Counted from the stretch's first letter, positions 35,966-49,264 are shown. The stretch: DNA of 64,000 nt from a bacterium (GCA_019637795.1 JAHBUY010000007.1:86286-150285); one strand, 5' to 3'. Notes: generated from the sequence alone by a model not told the origin. Program-made: numbers and translations.

Positions 35966-37135
35966 ATGGAGTCAGCGGAGCGCCTGAAGAACATCCCCCC
36001 GTACCTGTTCATGGAGCTGCGGCAGAAGATCGGGCGGGCTCGGGCGGCGGGGAAGGACGTCATCAGCCTGGCGATCGGCGATCCGGTCGAGCCCACTCCC
36101 GAGCCGGTGATCGACGAGCTCGGCCGTGCCGCCCGCGATCCCGCCAACCACCAGTACCCGACCGATGAAGAGAAGGGCATGCTCGGCTTCCGCGAGGCCG
36201 TCGCCCGTTGGTACGGCGAGCGGTACCGGGTGTCGGTGGACGCGCGCAGCGAGGTGCTCGGCCTGATCGGCTCGAAGGAGGGCTGCCACCACTTCGCCCT
36301 GGCGCGCGTCAATCCGGGCGACGTGGTCCTGATGACCGACCCCGGTTACCCGGCCTACCGCGCCAGCATCCTCATCGCCGGCGGGGAGCCGGTGACGGTG
36401 CCCATCCGGCCCGAGCACGGCTACCTGCCGGCGCTGCGCGACATCCCGTCCGACACCGCCAGGCGGGCGACGGCGATGTTCCTCAACTACCCGAACAATC
36501 CGACCGGTGCCGTCGCCACGCCGGCGTTCCTGCGCGAGCTGGTGGAGTTCGCCCGCAGCCACGACATCGCCGTCTGCTACGACAACCCCTACATCGAGAT
36601 GGTCTTCGACGGCGAGAAGCCGCTCAGCTTCCTCTCCGTCGAGGGCGCGAAGGACGTCGGCGTCGAGCTCAACTCGCTTTCCAAGCCCTTCAACATGACC
36701 GGCTGGCGCATCGGCATGGCGCTCGGCAATCCGGATCTGATCGCCGCGATCTCCAAGGTGAAGGAGAACACCGATTCGGGGGTGTTCAACGCCATCCAGT
36801 ACGCGGCGATCGCCGCCTTCAACCGCTGCGCCGACACCATTCCGCACATGCTGCAGATCTATGCCCGGCGCCGCGATCTGGTGGTCGCGACCCTGCGCCA
36901 GATCGGCATCGAGTACACCCCGGCCAGGGGCACCTTCTATCTGTGGGTGCCGACCCCGAACGGCATGAGCAGCCTGGAGCTCGCGGACCTGCTGCTCGAG
37001 AAGGCGCAGGTCGTCATCGCCCCCGGCCGCGGCTACGGCGAGTACGGCGAGGGCTTCTTCCGCATCTCGCTGACCGTCGCCGACGCCCGCCTCGAGGAGG
37101 CGATGGAGCGGGTGCGCAGCGCGCTCGAATCGTAG
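35966..37135 (+). CDS. dapL: LL-diaminopimelate aminotransferase
   Basis: 389 residues. A fold-type I PLP enzyme: LGLIGSKEGCHHFALA, FLNYPNNPTGA, the substrate loop, and the Schiff-base Lys240 in SLSKPFNMTGWRIG. The IGDPVEPTPEPVIDEL start and the IAPGRGYGEYGEGFFRISLT end match the DapL type, which converts tetrahydrodipicolinate straight to LL-diaminopimelate. This allows lysine and peptidoglycan synthesis without succinylated intermediates. A GAGGAGG ribosome site precedes the ATG. It faces the dapB-dapA-dapF genes convergently, 14 bp from dapB. Confidence 0.9.
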   Translation: MESAERLKNIPPYLFMELRQKIGRARAAGKDVISLAIGDPVEPTPEPVIDELGRAARDPANHQYPTDEEKGMLGFREAVARWYGERYRVSVDARSEVLGLIGSKEGCHHFALARVNPGDVVLMTDPGYPAYRASILIAGGEPVTVPIRPEHGYLPALRDIPSDTARRATAMFLNYPNNPTGAVATPAFLRELVEFARSHDIAVCYDNPYIEMVFDGEKPLSFLSVEGAKDVGVELNSLSKPFNMTGWRIGMALGNPDLIAAISKVKENTDSGVFNAIQYAAIAAFNRCADTIPHMLQIYARRRDLVVATLRQIGIEYTPARGTFYLWVPTPNGMSSLELADLLLEKAQVVIAPGRGYGEYGEGFFRISLTVADARLEEAMERVRSALES

Positions 37136-37149
37136 GCCGTGCCGACGCG

Positions 37150-37986
37150 CTACAAGCCGAGCACGTTGCGCATCGAGTAGCGCCCCAGCGGCTTGTCGGC
37201 CAGCCACAGGCCGGCGCGCAGGGCGCCGCGGGCGAGGCAGTCGCGGCTCTGGGCGCGGTGGCTCAGCTCGAGGCGCTCGCCGAGACCGGCGAAGACGACG
37301 GTGTGGTCGCCGATCACGTCGCCGCCGCGCAGGGCGACGATGCCGATTTCCTGGTCGGTGCGGGCGCCGACGATGCCCTCGCGGGCCAGGCGGGCGCTGC
37401 GCTCGAAGTTGCGGCCGAGCCCGGCGGCGACGGCGCGGCCGAGCGCCAGGGCGGTCCCGCTCGGCGCATCGACCTTCAGGCGGTGGTGGATCTCGACGAT
37501 CTCGGGATCGAAGGCGTCGCCGAGGGCGGCCGCGGCGCGCTCGACCAGGGTCAGCAGCACGTTGACGCCGATGCTCATGTTGGCGGCGACGACGCTGCGG
37601 GTGCGCGGCGCCAGCTCGTCGAGCTGCCGCTGTTCCTCGGCCGAGAAGCCGGTGGTGCCGATGACGATCCCCGCCCGGTTCTCGACCGCCGCGCGCAGAT
37701 GCGCGAGCGCGCCGGCCGGCGCGGTGAAGTCGAGGGTGACGGTGTCGGCCGTCGCGGCGGCGGCGTAGTCGGCGGTCACCGGCACGCCCAACGGGGCGAC
37801 GCCGGCGAGCGTGCCGGCATCCTCGCCGAGCGCCGGGTGGCCCGGCGCCTCGATGGCGGCGCGCAGGCGCGCCCGCGGCTCGGCGGCGATGAGCGCCGTG
37901 ATGGCGCGTCCCATGCGGCCGGCGGCGCCGCAGACGACGAGGTCGACCGCGGCGCGTGGGCCGCCCAGGCGGTGGTCGTCGCTCAC
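37150..37986 (-). CDS. dapB: 4-hydroxy-tetrahydrodipicolinate reductase
   Basis: 278 residues from a GTG that overlaps the dapA stop (GTGA). The N-terminal Rossmann motif VCGAAGRMGRAI, the TLDFTAPAGALAH loop, ANMSIGVNVLLTLVE, and the catalytic EIHHRLKVDAPSGTAL are present. It reduces the DapA product with NAD(P)H. It is the last gene of the dapF-dapA-dapB run, whose product feeds DapL encoded opposite. Confidence 0.94.
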   Translation of the reverse strand: MSDDHRLGGPRAAVDLVVCGAAGRMGRAITALIAAEPRARLRAAIEAPGHPALGEDAGTLAGVAPLGVPVTADYAAAATADTVTLDFTAPAGALAHLRAAVENRAGIVIGTTGFSAEEQRQLDELAPRTRSVVAANMSIGVNVLLTLVERAAAALGDAFDPEIVEIHHRLKVDAPSGTALALGRAVAAGLGRNFERSARLAREGIVGARTDQEIGIVALRGGDVIGDHTVVFAGLGERLELSHRAQSRDCLARGALRAGLWLADKPLGRYSMRNVLGL

Positions 37987-38864
37987 AGCAATCCGGCGGC
38001 GTCGAGGGCGGCGCGCAACTGCTGGCGCGGCGCCTCGGTCATCGGCAGCAGCGGCAGGCGCAGCTCGTCGGCGCAGAAGCCGCGCAGCGCCATCGCCGCC
38101 TTGATCGGGATCGGATTGGTCTCGAGGAAGAGGGCGTGGAGCAGCGGCAGCAAGGCGTAGCTGCGGCGGCGGGCGTCTGCCCAGTCGTTGCGCCGGGCCG
38201 CGTCGAGCATCTCCACCCACTGCTTCGGGACGCAGTTGCTGATCACCGAGATGACGCCGACGCCGCCCACCGCCATCACCGGCAGGGTCAGGCTGTCGTC
38301 GCCCGCGTAGACCGGCAGGGCGTCGCCACAGCGGCGAATCACCTCCTGGCACTCGTCGAGCGACCCGGTGGCTTCCTTGAGGCCGATGACGTGGGGCAGG
38401 GCGGCCAGGCGCTCGAGCGTGCCGGCCTCGATCTTCGAGCTGGTGCGGCCGGGGATGTTGTAGACGATCAGCGGGAACTGCGTCGCCTCGGCGATGGCGC
38501 GGTAGTGCTGGTAGATCCCCTCCTGCGTCGGCTTGTTGTAGTAGGGCGAGATCAGCAGCGCCGCGTCGGCGCCGACCTCCTTGGCGCCGCGGGTCAGCCG
38601 GATGGCCTCGGCGGTGGCATTGGAACCGGTGCCGGCGATCACCGGCACCCGGCCGCGCGCCCGCTCGACCACCAGCGCGATCACCTCCAGGTGTTCGTCA
38701 TGGGTCAGCGTGGCCGACTCGCCGGTGCTGCCGCAGGGGACCAGCCCGTTGATGCCATTGGCGATCTGGTCGTCGACGATGCGGGTCAGCGCCTCGCGGT
38801 CGACCGCGCCGTCGCGGAATGGGGTGATGAGGGCGGTCAGCGCGCCCGGAAAGGTTCGCTTCAT
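37983..38864 (-). CDS. dapA: 4-hydroxy-tetrahydrodipicolinate synthase
   Basis: 293-residue class I aldolase condensing pyruvate with aspartate semialdehyde. The Schiff-base lysine is Lys163 (GLKEATGSLDE), with Tyr135 (VYNIPGRTS) and Thr47 (GSTGES) of the catalytic triad. Length is normal. Start overlaps the dapF stop (ATGA), and its stop overlaps the dapB start. Confidence 0.96.
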   Translation of the reverse strand: MKRTFPGALTALITPFRDGAVDREALTRIVDDQIANGINGLVPCGSTGESATLTHDEHLEVIALVVERARGRVPVIAGTGSNATAEAIRLTRGAKEVGADAALLISPYYNKPTQEGIYQHYRAIAEATQFPLIVYNIPGRTSSKIEAGTLERLAALPHVIGLKEATGSLDECQEVIRRCGDALPVYAGDDSLTLPVMAVGGVGVISVISNCVPKQWVEMLDAARRNDWADARRRSYALLPLLHALFLETNPIPIKAAMALRGFCADELRLPLLPMTEAPRQQLRAALDAAGLL

Positions 38865-39706
38865 GCCTCAACCTCGATTTCGCCCCGGAATGCCTCTTCG
38901 GCGGCACCCGTCATGATCACGTGTCCGTCGCTGGCTCGCCACTCGATGTCGAGGTCGCCCCCGTTCAACTGCAGCAGCGCGTGGCGTTCGGCGCGTTCGG
39001 TCAGCACGGCGGCGACCAGCGCGGCGCAGGCGCCGGTGCCGCAGGCGGCGGTCTCGCCCGAGCCGCGCTCCCAGACGCGCATGCGCAGGCGGGTCGGGCT
39101 GTCGACGCGGACGAGCTCGGTGTTGACCCGGTGGGGGAAGAACGGGTGGTGCTCGAACTGCGGGCCGAGGTGCTCGAGGTCGATCGTCTCGACGTCGTCG
39201 ACGAACACGACGCAGTGCGGGTTGCCCATCGAGACGCAGGTGACGCGATACTCGCGCCCGCCCACCGCGAGCGGCGCGTCGATCACCCGTCCCTCGGCGG
39301 CCACCGGGATGCGCGGCCCGTCGAGGATCGGCTCGTCCATGTCGACGGCGACGCTGACCACCTCGCTGCCCCGCCGCGTGAGCTGCAGCACCTTGATGCC
39401 GGCGTCGGTCTCGATGCGCAGCGGATTGTTCGCCGAGAGACCGTGCTCGGCGACGTACTTGCCGACGCAGCGGATGCCGTTGCCGCACATGGCGCCGCGG
39501 CTGCCGTCGGCGTTGTACATTTCCATGCGCGCGTCGGCGACCGCGGACGGGCAGATGAGGATCAGGCCGTCGGAGCCGATCGCGGTGCGGCGCGGGCTGA
39601 CGCGCCGCGCCAGCGCGGCGGGGTCGGGGACACGATGGGCGAAGCAGTCGACGTAGACGTAATCGTTGCCGATGCCGTGCATCTTGACGAAGGGGAGGAT
39701 CGCCAT
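38861..39706 (-). CDS. dapF: Diaminopimelate epimerase
   Basis: 281 residues. Cofactor-free epimerase with two active-site cysteines: Cys74 in GAMCGNGIRC and the second in TAACGTGACAA. The N-terminal FVKMHGIGNDYVYVD and the MGNPHCVVFVDD segment are typical. It converts LL- to meso-diaminopimelate, the step after DapL. First gene of the dapFAB run; a preceding ribosome site is weak. In many deltaproteobacteria this place in the arg-dap block holds lysA instead. Confidence 0.95.
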   Translation of the reverse strand: MAILPFVKMHGIGNDYVYVDCFAHRVPDPAALARRVSPRRTAIGSDGLILICPSAVADARMEMYNADGSRGAMCGNGIRCVGKYVAEHGLSANNPLRIETDAGIKVLQLTRRGSEVVSVAVDMDEPILDGPRIPVAAEGRVIDAPLAVGGREYRVTCVSMGNPHCVVFVDDVETIDLEHLGPQFEHHPFFPHRVNTELVRVDSPTRLRMRVWERGSGETAACGTGACAALVAAVLTERAERHALLQLNGGDLDIEWRASDGHVIMTGAAEEAFRGEIEVEA

Positions 39707-39774
39707 CGGTCTGGCTGAGCTAGCACGCAGGGGGGGAAACCGAAAGATCGCCGCGTGGCGCGTCGTGGAAAGTG

Positions 39775-40287
39775 TCAGCGCGCCGGCGTCGCGGTCGCCG
39801 GTGGTGTCGGCGCCATCGGCGGAGTGTTGGTGGGGACCTGGCGGAGGATGTCGACGACGTTCGACGGCGCGCTCACGTAGCCGTCGACGGTGACGCTGCG
39901 GACGCGATAGCGGTAGACCTCGCCCACCAGCGCCGCCTCGTCCACGTAGGTGAAGGTCTTCTGCTGGCGCAGCCGGTCGCGGTCGGGGATCTGGATGCGG
40001 GTGAGGAAGCCGAAGGGCAGCCCGGGCAGCGCCCGCTCGAGCGCGAAGGCATCGAGATCGTTGAGGCGCTGTCCGTCCGCCGTCGTCTTCGGGCGACCCC
40101 AGCTCAGGGCGACGCCGGCCGTCGCGTTCGCCGCCCGGAGATCGGAGATCGTCGCCGGCGCCACGAGCTCCGGCGGCCGCACCGGCGTCTTGCGGCCGCA
40201 CGCGCCGGCGACGACGAGGGCGCTGGCCGCGAGGGCAACGATCCCGTTGCTGACGCGGCGCGCGCGCGGGAGAGGTGTCGTCCGCAT
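39775..40287 (-). CDS. Small lipoprotein with fibronectin-III-like domain and Thr/Pro tail
   Basis: 170 residues from MRTTPLPRARRV; a GTG at 40305 would add six residues. The lipobox LVVAGACGRK predicts lipidation, followed by a Pro-rich spacer. Residues about 40-140 read like one fibronectin type III domain (VAPATISDLRAANATAGVALSW, then YRYRVRSVTVDGYVSAPS). The C-terminus is a Thr/Pro tail (PTNTPPMAPTPPATATPAR). A short lipoprotein between argH and the lysine genes is common in related arg-dap blocks; its role is unknown. Confidence 0.7.
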   Translation of the reverse strand: MRTTPLPRARRVSNGIVALAASALVVAGACGRKTPVRPPELVAPATISDLRAANATAGVALSWGRPKTTADGQRLNDLDAFALERALPGLPFGFLTRIQIPDRDRLRQQKTFTYVDEAALVGEVYRYRVRSVTVDGYVSAPSNVVDILRQVPTNTPPMAPTPPATATPAR

Positions 40288-40322
40288 CCGTGGAATCCCG
40301 GTCACCGGGTTGCGCGTCGGGG

Positions 40323-41708
40323 TCAGACGCCGAGGAGCTTCAGGCGCCGTTCGACGTTCGCCGGTGAGGTGCCGCCCGGCGCCCGGCGGCGCTTCACGGC
40401 GGCATCGAGGCTGAGCCAGCGTTTCACGTCCCGGCCGAAGGCGGGGGAGAAGCGGCGCAGCTCGGCGACGCTCAGCTCCTCGAGCTGGCGGCCGTCGGCG
40501 ATCGCGGACTGCACGATGGCGCCGACGACGCCGTGCGCGTCGCGGAAGGGCACTCCCTTGCTGGCCAGGTAGTCGGCGAGCTCGGTCGCCAGGGTGTAGC
40601 CGGCGCTGGCGGCCGTGCGCAGGCGGTCGGCGCGGATGCGCAGCCGCGGCACCATGGCGCTCAGCACCTCGAGGCTCGTGCTCACCGTGTCGACGCTGTC
40701 GAACAGCGGCTGCTTGTCCTCCTGGAGGTCGCGGTTGTAGGCGAGCGGCAGGCCCTTCAGCATGGTCAGCAGATTGACCAGGTTGCCGTAGAGCCGCCCG
40801 GTCTTGCCGCGGATCAGCTCGCCGACGTCCGGGTTCTTCTTCTGCGGCATCATCGAGCTGCCGGTGGCGAAGGCGTCGGGCAACTCGATGAAGCCGAACT
40901 GCTGCGACGCCCAGAGCACGATCTCGTCGGCGAAGCGGCTGAGGTGCATGCCGAGGATGGCGAGCGCCGACAGCAGCTCGGCGATGAAGTCGCGATCGCT
41001 GACCGCGTCGAGGCTGTTCTCGCTCACCGCCGCGAACCCGAGCTGGCGGGCGACGAAGGCGCGGTCGATGGGAAAGGTGGTGCCGGCGAGCGCCCCCGAG
41101 CCGAGCGGCAGGACGTTGGCGCGGCGCAGGCAGTCGGCCAGGCGGTCGTCGTCGCGCGCCAGCATCTCGACGTAGGCGAGCAGATGGTGCGCGAAGAGCA
41201 CCGGCTGCGCCGGCTGCAGATGGGTGAAGCCGGGCATCACCGCCGCGGCGTGGCGGCGCGCCTGGCGGCCGAGGGCGCGGCGCAGCTCGCCGATCTGCCG
41301 GCGAATGGCGGCGCCGGCGTCGCGGACGTAGAGGCGGAGATCGAGCGCGACCTGGTCGTTGCGACTGCGGGCCGTGTGCAGCTTGCCGCCGGCGGGGCCG
41401 ATCAGCTCGATCAGCCGCCGCTCGATCGCCATGTGCACGTCCTCGTCCTGCGGCCGCGATCGGAAGGTGCCGCGTTCGAGCTCGCGCCGGATCGTTCCCA
41501 ACCCGCCGACGATGCGCGAGGCGTCGCGCGCCGGGATGATGCGCTGCTTCGCCAACATGCGGGCGTGCGCGATGCTGCCGGCGATGTCGTAGGGATAGAG
41601 CCGACAGTCGATCGGGTACGAGGTGGTGAACGCCTCGACCAGCGGATGGGTTGCCTCGGCCATGCGGCCGGACCAGGCTTTGTGGGAGCGGGCGCGCTTC
41701 GCGGGCAT
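40323..41708 (-). CDS. argH: Argininosuccinate lyase
   Basis: 461 residues, fumarase/aspartase superfamily. Splits argininosuccinate into arginine and fumarate. The signature GSSMMPQKKNPD, TARSRNDQVALDLRL and AMPGFTHLQPAQPV-type segments are present (AVMPGFTHLQPAQP). A second Met at residue 16 (MAEATHP) is an alternative start. It follows argG after a 220-bp gap in which I see no gene. Confidence 0.95.
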   Translation of the reverse strand: MPAKRARSHKAWSGRMAEATHPLVEAFTTSYPIDCRLYPYDIAGSIAHARMLAKQRIIPARDASRIVGGLGTIRRELERGTFRSRPQDEDVHMAIERRLIELIGPAGGKLHTARSRNDQVALDLRLYVRDAGAAIRRQIGELRRALGRQARRHAAAVMPGFTHLQPAQPVLFAHHLLAYVEMLARDDDRLADCLRRANVLPLGSGALAGTTFPIDRAFVARQLGFAAVSENSLDAVSDRDFIAELLSALAILGMHLSRFADEIVLWASQQFGFIELPDAFATGSSMMPQKKNPDVGELIRGKTGRLYGNLVNLLTMLKGLPLAYNRDLQEDKQPLFDSVDTVSTSLEVLSAMVPRLRIRADRLRTAASAGYTLATELADYLASKGVPFRDAHGVVGAIVQSAIADGRQLEELSVAELRRFSPAFGRDVKRWLSLDAAVKRRRAPGGTSPANVERRLKLLGV

Positions 41709-41928
41709 GGCGGAGGTAGATAGCGAACGCCGAGCGCAGCGGCCAGCACGGCGCCCCTGACCGCCGCGACCTCCATCTGGCCGGTGGTCCAGATCTGGCG
41801 TCCGACCTCGTCGAGGGCGTCGCTGGGCGCGGCCTCGGGAGGGCCCAACAACGCGCCAGCGATGCGTCGCGCCCGGCCCGGTCGGAGCGGACGTCCCGGA
41901 GAGGCTCCGCCGGCGGAGGCGCGCAGCG

Positions 41929-43137
<1,209 letters not shown>

Positions 43138-43230
43138 TGCCCCTCGGAAGGGAAGAGGCGGAACCCATGGCCGGCGGCCCGTGGGCGTTGCGCGCATCCC
43201 ATGGGTCGCCGGTCACCGGTCCCGCGGTGG

Positions 43231-44150
<920 letters not shown>

Positions 44151-44154
<4 letters not shown>

Positions 44155-45335
44155 GCCGCCAGGGCCCCGTCGAGGATCGCCAGCGCCGCATCCACCTCGG
44201 CGGCGGACACCGTGAGCGGCGGGGTGATGCGCAGCACGGTGTTGGCGGTGCAGTTGATGATCAGGCCCCGCGCCAGGCAGCGCGCGACCACCGGACCCCC
44301 CGGCTGGTCGAGCTCGGCGCCCAGCAGCAGGCCGCGGCCGCGCACGGCGCGAATGGTCGGGTGCCTGCCTGCCAACGCCGCCAGGCCGGCGCGCAGGCGC
44401 TCGCCCATCGCCTGGCAGTTGCCCAGCGCGCCCTCGCTCTCCAGCACGTCGCACACCGCCAGGGCGACGGCGCAGGTGAGGGCGTTGCCGCCGAAGGTCG
44501 AACCGTGCGAGCCCTTGTCGAGGATGTCGGCGATCGGTGCCGCCGCCAGCATGGCGCCGATCGGCACGCCGGCGCCCAGGCCCTTGGCGAGGGTCATGAT
44601 GTCGGGCGTGACGCCGAGCTGCTCGTAGGCGAAGAACGTGCCGCAGCGGCCCATGCCGGTCTGGATCTCGTCGAAGATGAGCAGCAGCCCGTGGCGGTCG
44701 CAGAGGGCGCGCAGCGCCTGGAAGTACTCCGGCGGCGGCGCGACGATGCCGCCCTCGCCCTGCACGGGCTCGACCATGATGGCGATGGTGCGCGGCGAGA
44801 TCGCCGCCTCGAGCGCCGCCGGGTCGTCGTAGGCCGCGTAGCGGAAGCCCTGCTGCACCGGCTCGAAGCCGACCCGCACCTTCTCCTGGCCGGTGGCGGC
44901 GATGGTCGCCAGGGTGCGGCCGTGGAACGAGTTGAGGAGGGTGATGATCTCGTAGCGGCCGTCGCCCCGCGCGTGTCCGACCTTGCGGGCCAACTTGATC
45001 GCCGCCTCGTTGGCCTCGGCGCCGCTGTTGCAGAGGAAGACCCGGTCGGCGAACGAGCGCCGCACCAGCCGCTCGGCGAGCCGGGCCTGCGGTTCGCAGT
45101 AGTGCAGATTCGAGACGTGCAGGATCTGGTGCGCCTGCTGTTCGATGGCGCGCACCACGGCGGGGTGCTGATGGCCGAGATTGGTGACCACCGTGCTGGA
45201 GAAGAAGTCGAGGTACTCGCGGCCGTCGGCGTCCCAGACCCGCGTGCCCTCGCCGCGCACCAGGGCCAGCGGCGCGCGGGCGTAGGTGGGGAAGAGATAG
45301 CGGTCGGCGAGGGCGATGATCTCGGCGCTGGTCAT
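44151..45335 (-). CDS. argD: Acetylornithine aminotransferase
   Basis: 394 residues, fold-type I class III aminotransferase. Conserved: FLCNSGAEANEAAIKLAR, NSFHGRTLATIAATGQ, LLIFDEIQTGMGR and the PLP-lysine segment TLAKGLGAGVPIGA. It transfers the amino group to N-acetylglutamate semialdehyde and may double as the succinyl-DAP enzyme in other organisms. Coupled to argB and argF by 4-bp overlaps on both sides. Confidence 0.95.
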
Positions 45336-46264
45336 CGCCGCCGCTCTCCGACCCGCCGCGGCTCGCGGGTCCGGCCGGCGCGCGCGCCGCGCACGACCTC
45401 GGTGCCGACGCCCTCGCGGGTGAAGATCTCGAGCAGCACGGCGTGGCGGACGCGGCCGTCGACGATGTGGGTCTGCTTGACGCCGTTCTTGAGCGCCTCC
45501 AGGCAGCACTCGACCTTGGGGATCATGCCTTCGCCGATGGTGCCGTCGGCGATCAGGCGGTGCGCGTGCTCGTCGTCGAGGGTGGGGATGACCGCGCCGT
45601 CGGCGCCGTGGATGCCGTCCACGTCGGTGAGCAGGATGAGCTTCTCCGCCCGCAGCGCCTCGGCGATCTTGCCGGCGACCAGGTCGGCATTGATGTTGAA
45701 CGTCTCGCCGTCGTCGCCGGCGGCGACCGGCGCGATGACCGGGATCATGTCGCCGCGCTCCAGGGTCTCGATCACCCCGGGATTGACGCCCGCCACCTCG
45801 CCGACCAGGCCGATGTCCCCCGCGGCGTCCGGCATGGTCATCTTGCGGGCCCGGATCAGCTCGCCGTCCTTGCCGGAGAGACCGACCGCCTGTCCGCCGT
45901 GGCGGTTGATGAGGGAGACGATCTCCTTGTTGGTCTTGCCCACCAGCACCATCTCGACGACGTCCATGGTCGGCCGGTCGGTGACCCGCATGCCGCGCAC
46001 GAAGCGCGACTCGATGCCGAGCTGCGTGAGCATGGCGCCGATCTGCGGCCCGCCCCCGTGCACCACGACCGGGTGCAGACCGACGAACTTCAGCAGGACG
46101 ATGTCCTGCGCGAAGCTGTCCTTCAGCGCCTCGTCGACCATGGCGTGCCCGCCATACTTCACCACGATGGTCTTGTTGGCGAAGCGGCGGATGTAGGGCA
46201 GGGCGTCGAGCAGGACCTCGGCCTTGGCGACCAGATCGGTGACGCGCGTCGACGGCGCCGCCAT
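45332..46264 (-). CDS. argB: Acetylglutamate kinase
   Basis: 310 residues. Amino-acid kinase fold with VVKYGGHAM, VVHGGGPQIGAMLTQLGIE, NINADLVAGKIAEAL and LLTDVDGIHG; the N-terminal extension is short. It phosphorylates N-acetylglutamate and is often the arginine-inhibited step. The basic C-terminal tail (about 20 residues) is unusual. argB follows hslU by 42 bp. Confidence 0.95.
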   Translation of the reverse strand: MAAPSTRVTDLVAKAEVLLDALPYIRRFANKTIVVKYGGHAMVDEALKDSFAQDIVLLKFVGLHPVVVHGGGPQIGAMLTQLGIESRFVRGMRVTDRPTMDVVEMVLVGKTNKEIVSLINRHGGQAVGLSGKDGELIRARKMTMPDAAGDIGLVGEVAGVNPGVIETLERGDMIPVIAPVAAGDDGETFNINADLVAGKIAEALRAEKLILLTDVDGIHGADGAVIPTLDDEHAHRLIADGTIGEGMIPKVECCLEALKNGVKQTHIVDGRVRHAVLLEIFTREGVGTEVVRGARAGRTREPRRVGERRR

Positions 46265-46306
46265 CAGGCCGCCACGGCAGGGCGGCGCGCCGTCGGCGCC
46301 GGCCGG

Positions 46307-47655
<1,349 letters not shown>

Positions 47656-47659
<4 letters not shown>

Positions 47660-48195
47660 GCGGCGCCCAGCTCCTCGACGACGATTTCGCGGTTCGTGTA
47701 GATGCAGATGTCGGCGGCGATGCGCATCGCCGCGTCGGCGATGCCCGTCGCCGGCAGGGGACTGTGGGCCATCAGCGCCCGTGCCGCCGCCAGGGCGTAG
47801 CCGCCGCCGGAGCCGATGGCGGTCACCGGCTCGTCGGGCTCGATGATGTCGCCGCTGCCGGAGATCACCAGGATCGTCTCGCGACTGGCGGCGAGCAGCA
47901 GCGCCTCCAGTCGGCGGAGGACGCGATCGGTGCGCCAGTCCTTCGCCAGCTCGACGGCCGCCCGGGTCAGGTTGCCCTGGTGCTGCTCGAGCTTGGCCTC
48001 GAACTTGTCGAACAGGGTGAAGGCGTCGGCGCTCGCCCCGGCGAATCCGGCCAGAACGCGTCCGCCGTGCAGGCGACGCACCTTGCGCGCGCCGTGCTTC
48101 ATCACCGTGCTGCCGAGCGTCACCTGCCCATCGCCGGCCATGACGACGGCGCCGCCGTGGCGCAGCGCGAGAATCGTGGTGCTGCGGATGGTCAT
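47656..48195 (-). CDS. hslV: ATP-dependent protease peptidase subunit HslV
   Basis: 179 residues. The N-terminal nucleophile Thr is exposed after removing a short leader: MTIRS precedes TTILALRHGG. Further family segments: VMAGDGQVTLG, VLAGFAGASADAF, and AIGSGGGYALAAARAL. It is the proteolytic ring. Its start is 4 bp from the left end of a palindromic element, which separates it from xerC. Confidence 0.96.
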
Positions 48196-48198
48196 GAA

Positions 48199-48352
48199 TT
48201 GTCACCGCACAGACGCAGAGGCGCTGAGGCTTCGGTTTCAAGTTCGAAGGGCAGGGACGTCATGGTACCCATACGGAAGAACGATTGCGGAATATCGAAA
48301 CGGATCATCGCCAGGAGGAGGTCTCCGCGCCTCAGCGTCTCTGCGGTGACAA
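48199..48352. repeat. 154-bp palindromic MITE-like element with 30-bp inverted ends
   Basis: The left end starts TTGTCACCGCACAGACGCAG and the right end (48323-48352) is its inverse with 27 of 30 positions matching. The ends contain an internal CGCAGA/GCTGAG pattern like the CACGGAG pattern of the 2998-3143 element. The inner 94 bp have no ORF and are less GC-rich. The element exactly fills the space between the hslV start and xerC stop. Confidence 0.8.
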
Positions 48353-49264
48353 TCACGCGCGCGGATGGGCCTTGTCGTACGCCGCCATCAATTGATCGAG
48401 GTTGACGTGCGTGTACTTCTGCGTCGTCGACAGGCTGGCATGGCCGAGCATCTCCTGGATGGCGCGCAGATCGGCGCCGGCGCCGAGCAGGTGGGTGGCG
48501 AAGCTGTGGCGCAGGGCGTGGGGGCTGATCTTGCCGGCGATGCCGCCGAGGAGGGTGTAGACGTCGACGAAGCGGCCGACCGAGCGGGCGGTGAGCCGGC
48601 CGCCGCGCTGGTTGAGGAACACCGCCTGCGGCGCCTTCACCCCGCGCGGGCAGAGGCGGGGGATCGCGTCGCGGTACGCGCGCAGGGCGGCGAGCGCCGC
48701 GTCGCCGATCGGCACGAGGCGCTCCTTGCGGCCCTTGCCGACGACCCGCACCAGCGACAGCCGCTCGTCGACGTCGCTCCAGTCGAGGGCGACCAACTCG
48801 CCGACCCGCAGACCGCAGGAGTAGGCGACCTCGAGCAGGGCGCGATCGCGCAGGCCAGTCGGGCTGTCGGGCAGGGGCGCGGCGAGGAGCCGGAACATGT
48901 CGTCCACCGACAGGTGCGCCGGCAGGGGCTTGTCCTGCCGCGGCGCCTGGATGCCGACGCAGGGATCGATGGTCAGCTCCCCGGCGCGCAGCAGGTGGCG
49001 GGCGAAGCGCTTGACCGCCGACAGGGCGCGCGCCGCCGAGCTGCGCTTGGTGGCCTTCAGGCGCTCGACCATGAAGGCGCGGACGGCGTCCCGATCGAGC
49101 GCGTCGCAGGGCAGCGACTCGACCGGCGCGCCGTGGCGCGCGGCCAGCGACTCGGCGAGCCGCTGCAGGTCCGCGGCATAGGCGCGGATCGTATTGGCCG
49201 ACACGTTCTCCTCGACCGTGAGGGCGCGGAGGAAGTCGTCGATGGCCGCCTGGAGGCTCGTCAT
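48353..49264 (-). CDS. xerC: Tyrosine recombinase XerC
   Basis: 303 residues from the ATG complement of 49262-49264; a TTG 21 bp upstream would add seven residues. The N-terminal SAM-like domain has ENVSANTIRAYAADLQRL. The catalytic set is Arg in YSCGLRVGELVALDW, HALRHSFATHLLGAG, GHASLSTTQKYTHV with the Tyr. It resolves chromosome dimers at dif with a XerD partner. Position next to hslVU is typical. Confidence 0.94.
   Translation of the reverse strand: MTSLQAAIDDFLRALTVEENVSANTIRAYAADLQRLAESLAARHGAPVESLPCDALDRDAVRAFMVERLKATKRSSAARALSAVKRFARHLLRAGELTIDPCVGIQAPRQDKPLPAHLSVDDMFRLLAAPLPDSPTGLRDRALLEVAYSCGLRVGELVALDWSDVDERLSLVRVVGKGRKERLVPIGDAALAALRAYRDAIPRLCPRGVKAPQAVFLNQRGGRLTARSVGRFVDVYTLLGGIAGKISPHALRHSFATHLLGAGADLRAIQEMLGHASLSTTQKYTHVNLDQLMAAYDKAHPRA

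Noticed and set aside
41709..41928. Possible extra gene between argG and argH
   Set aside because: Minus-strand frame is open but lacks a start with ribosome site and shows no family pattern; nothing else seen in the gap.
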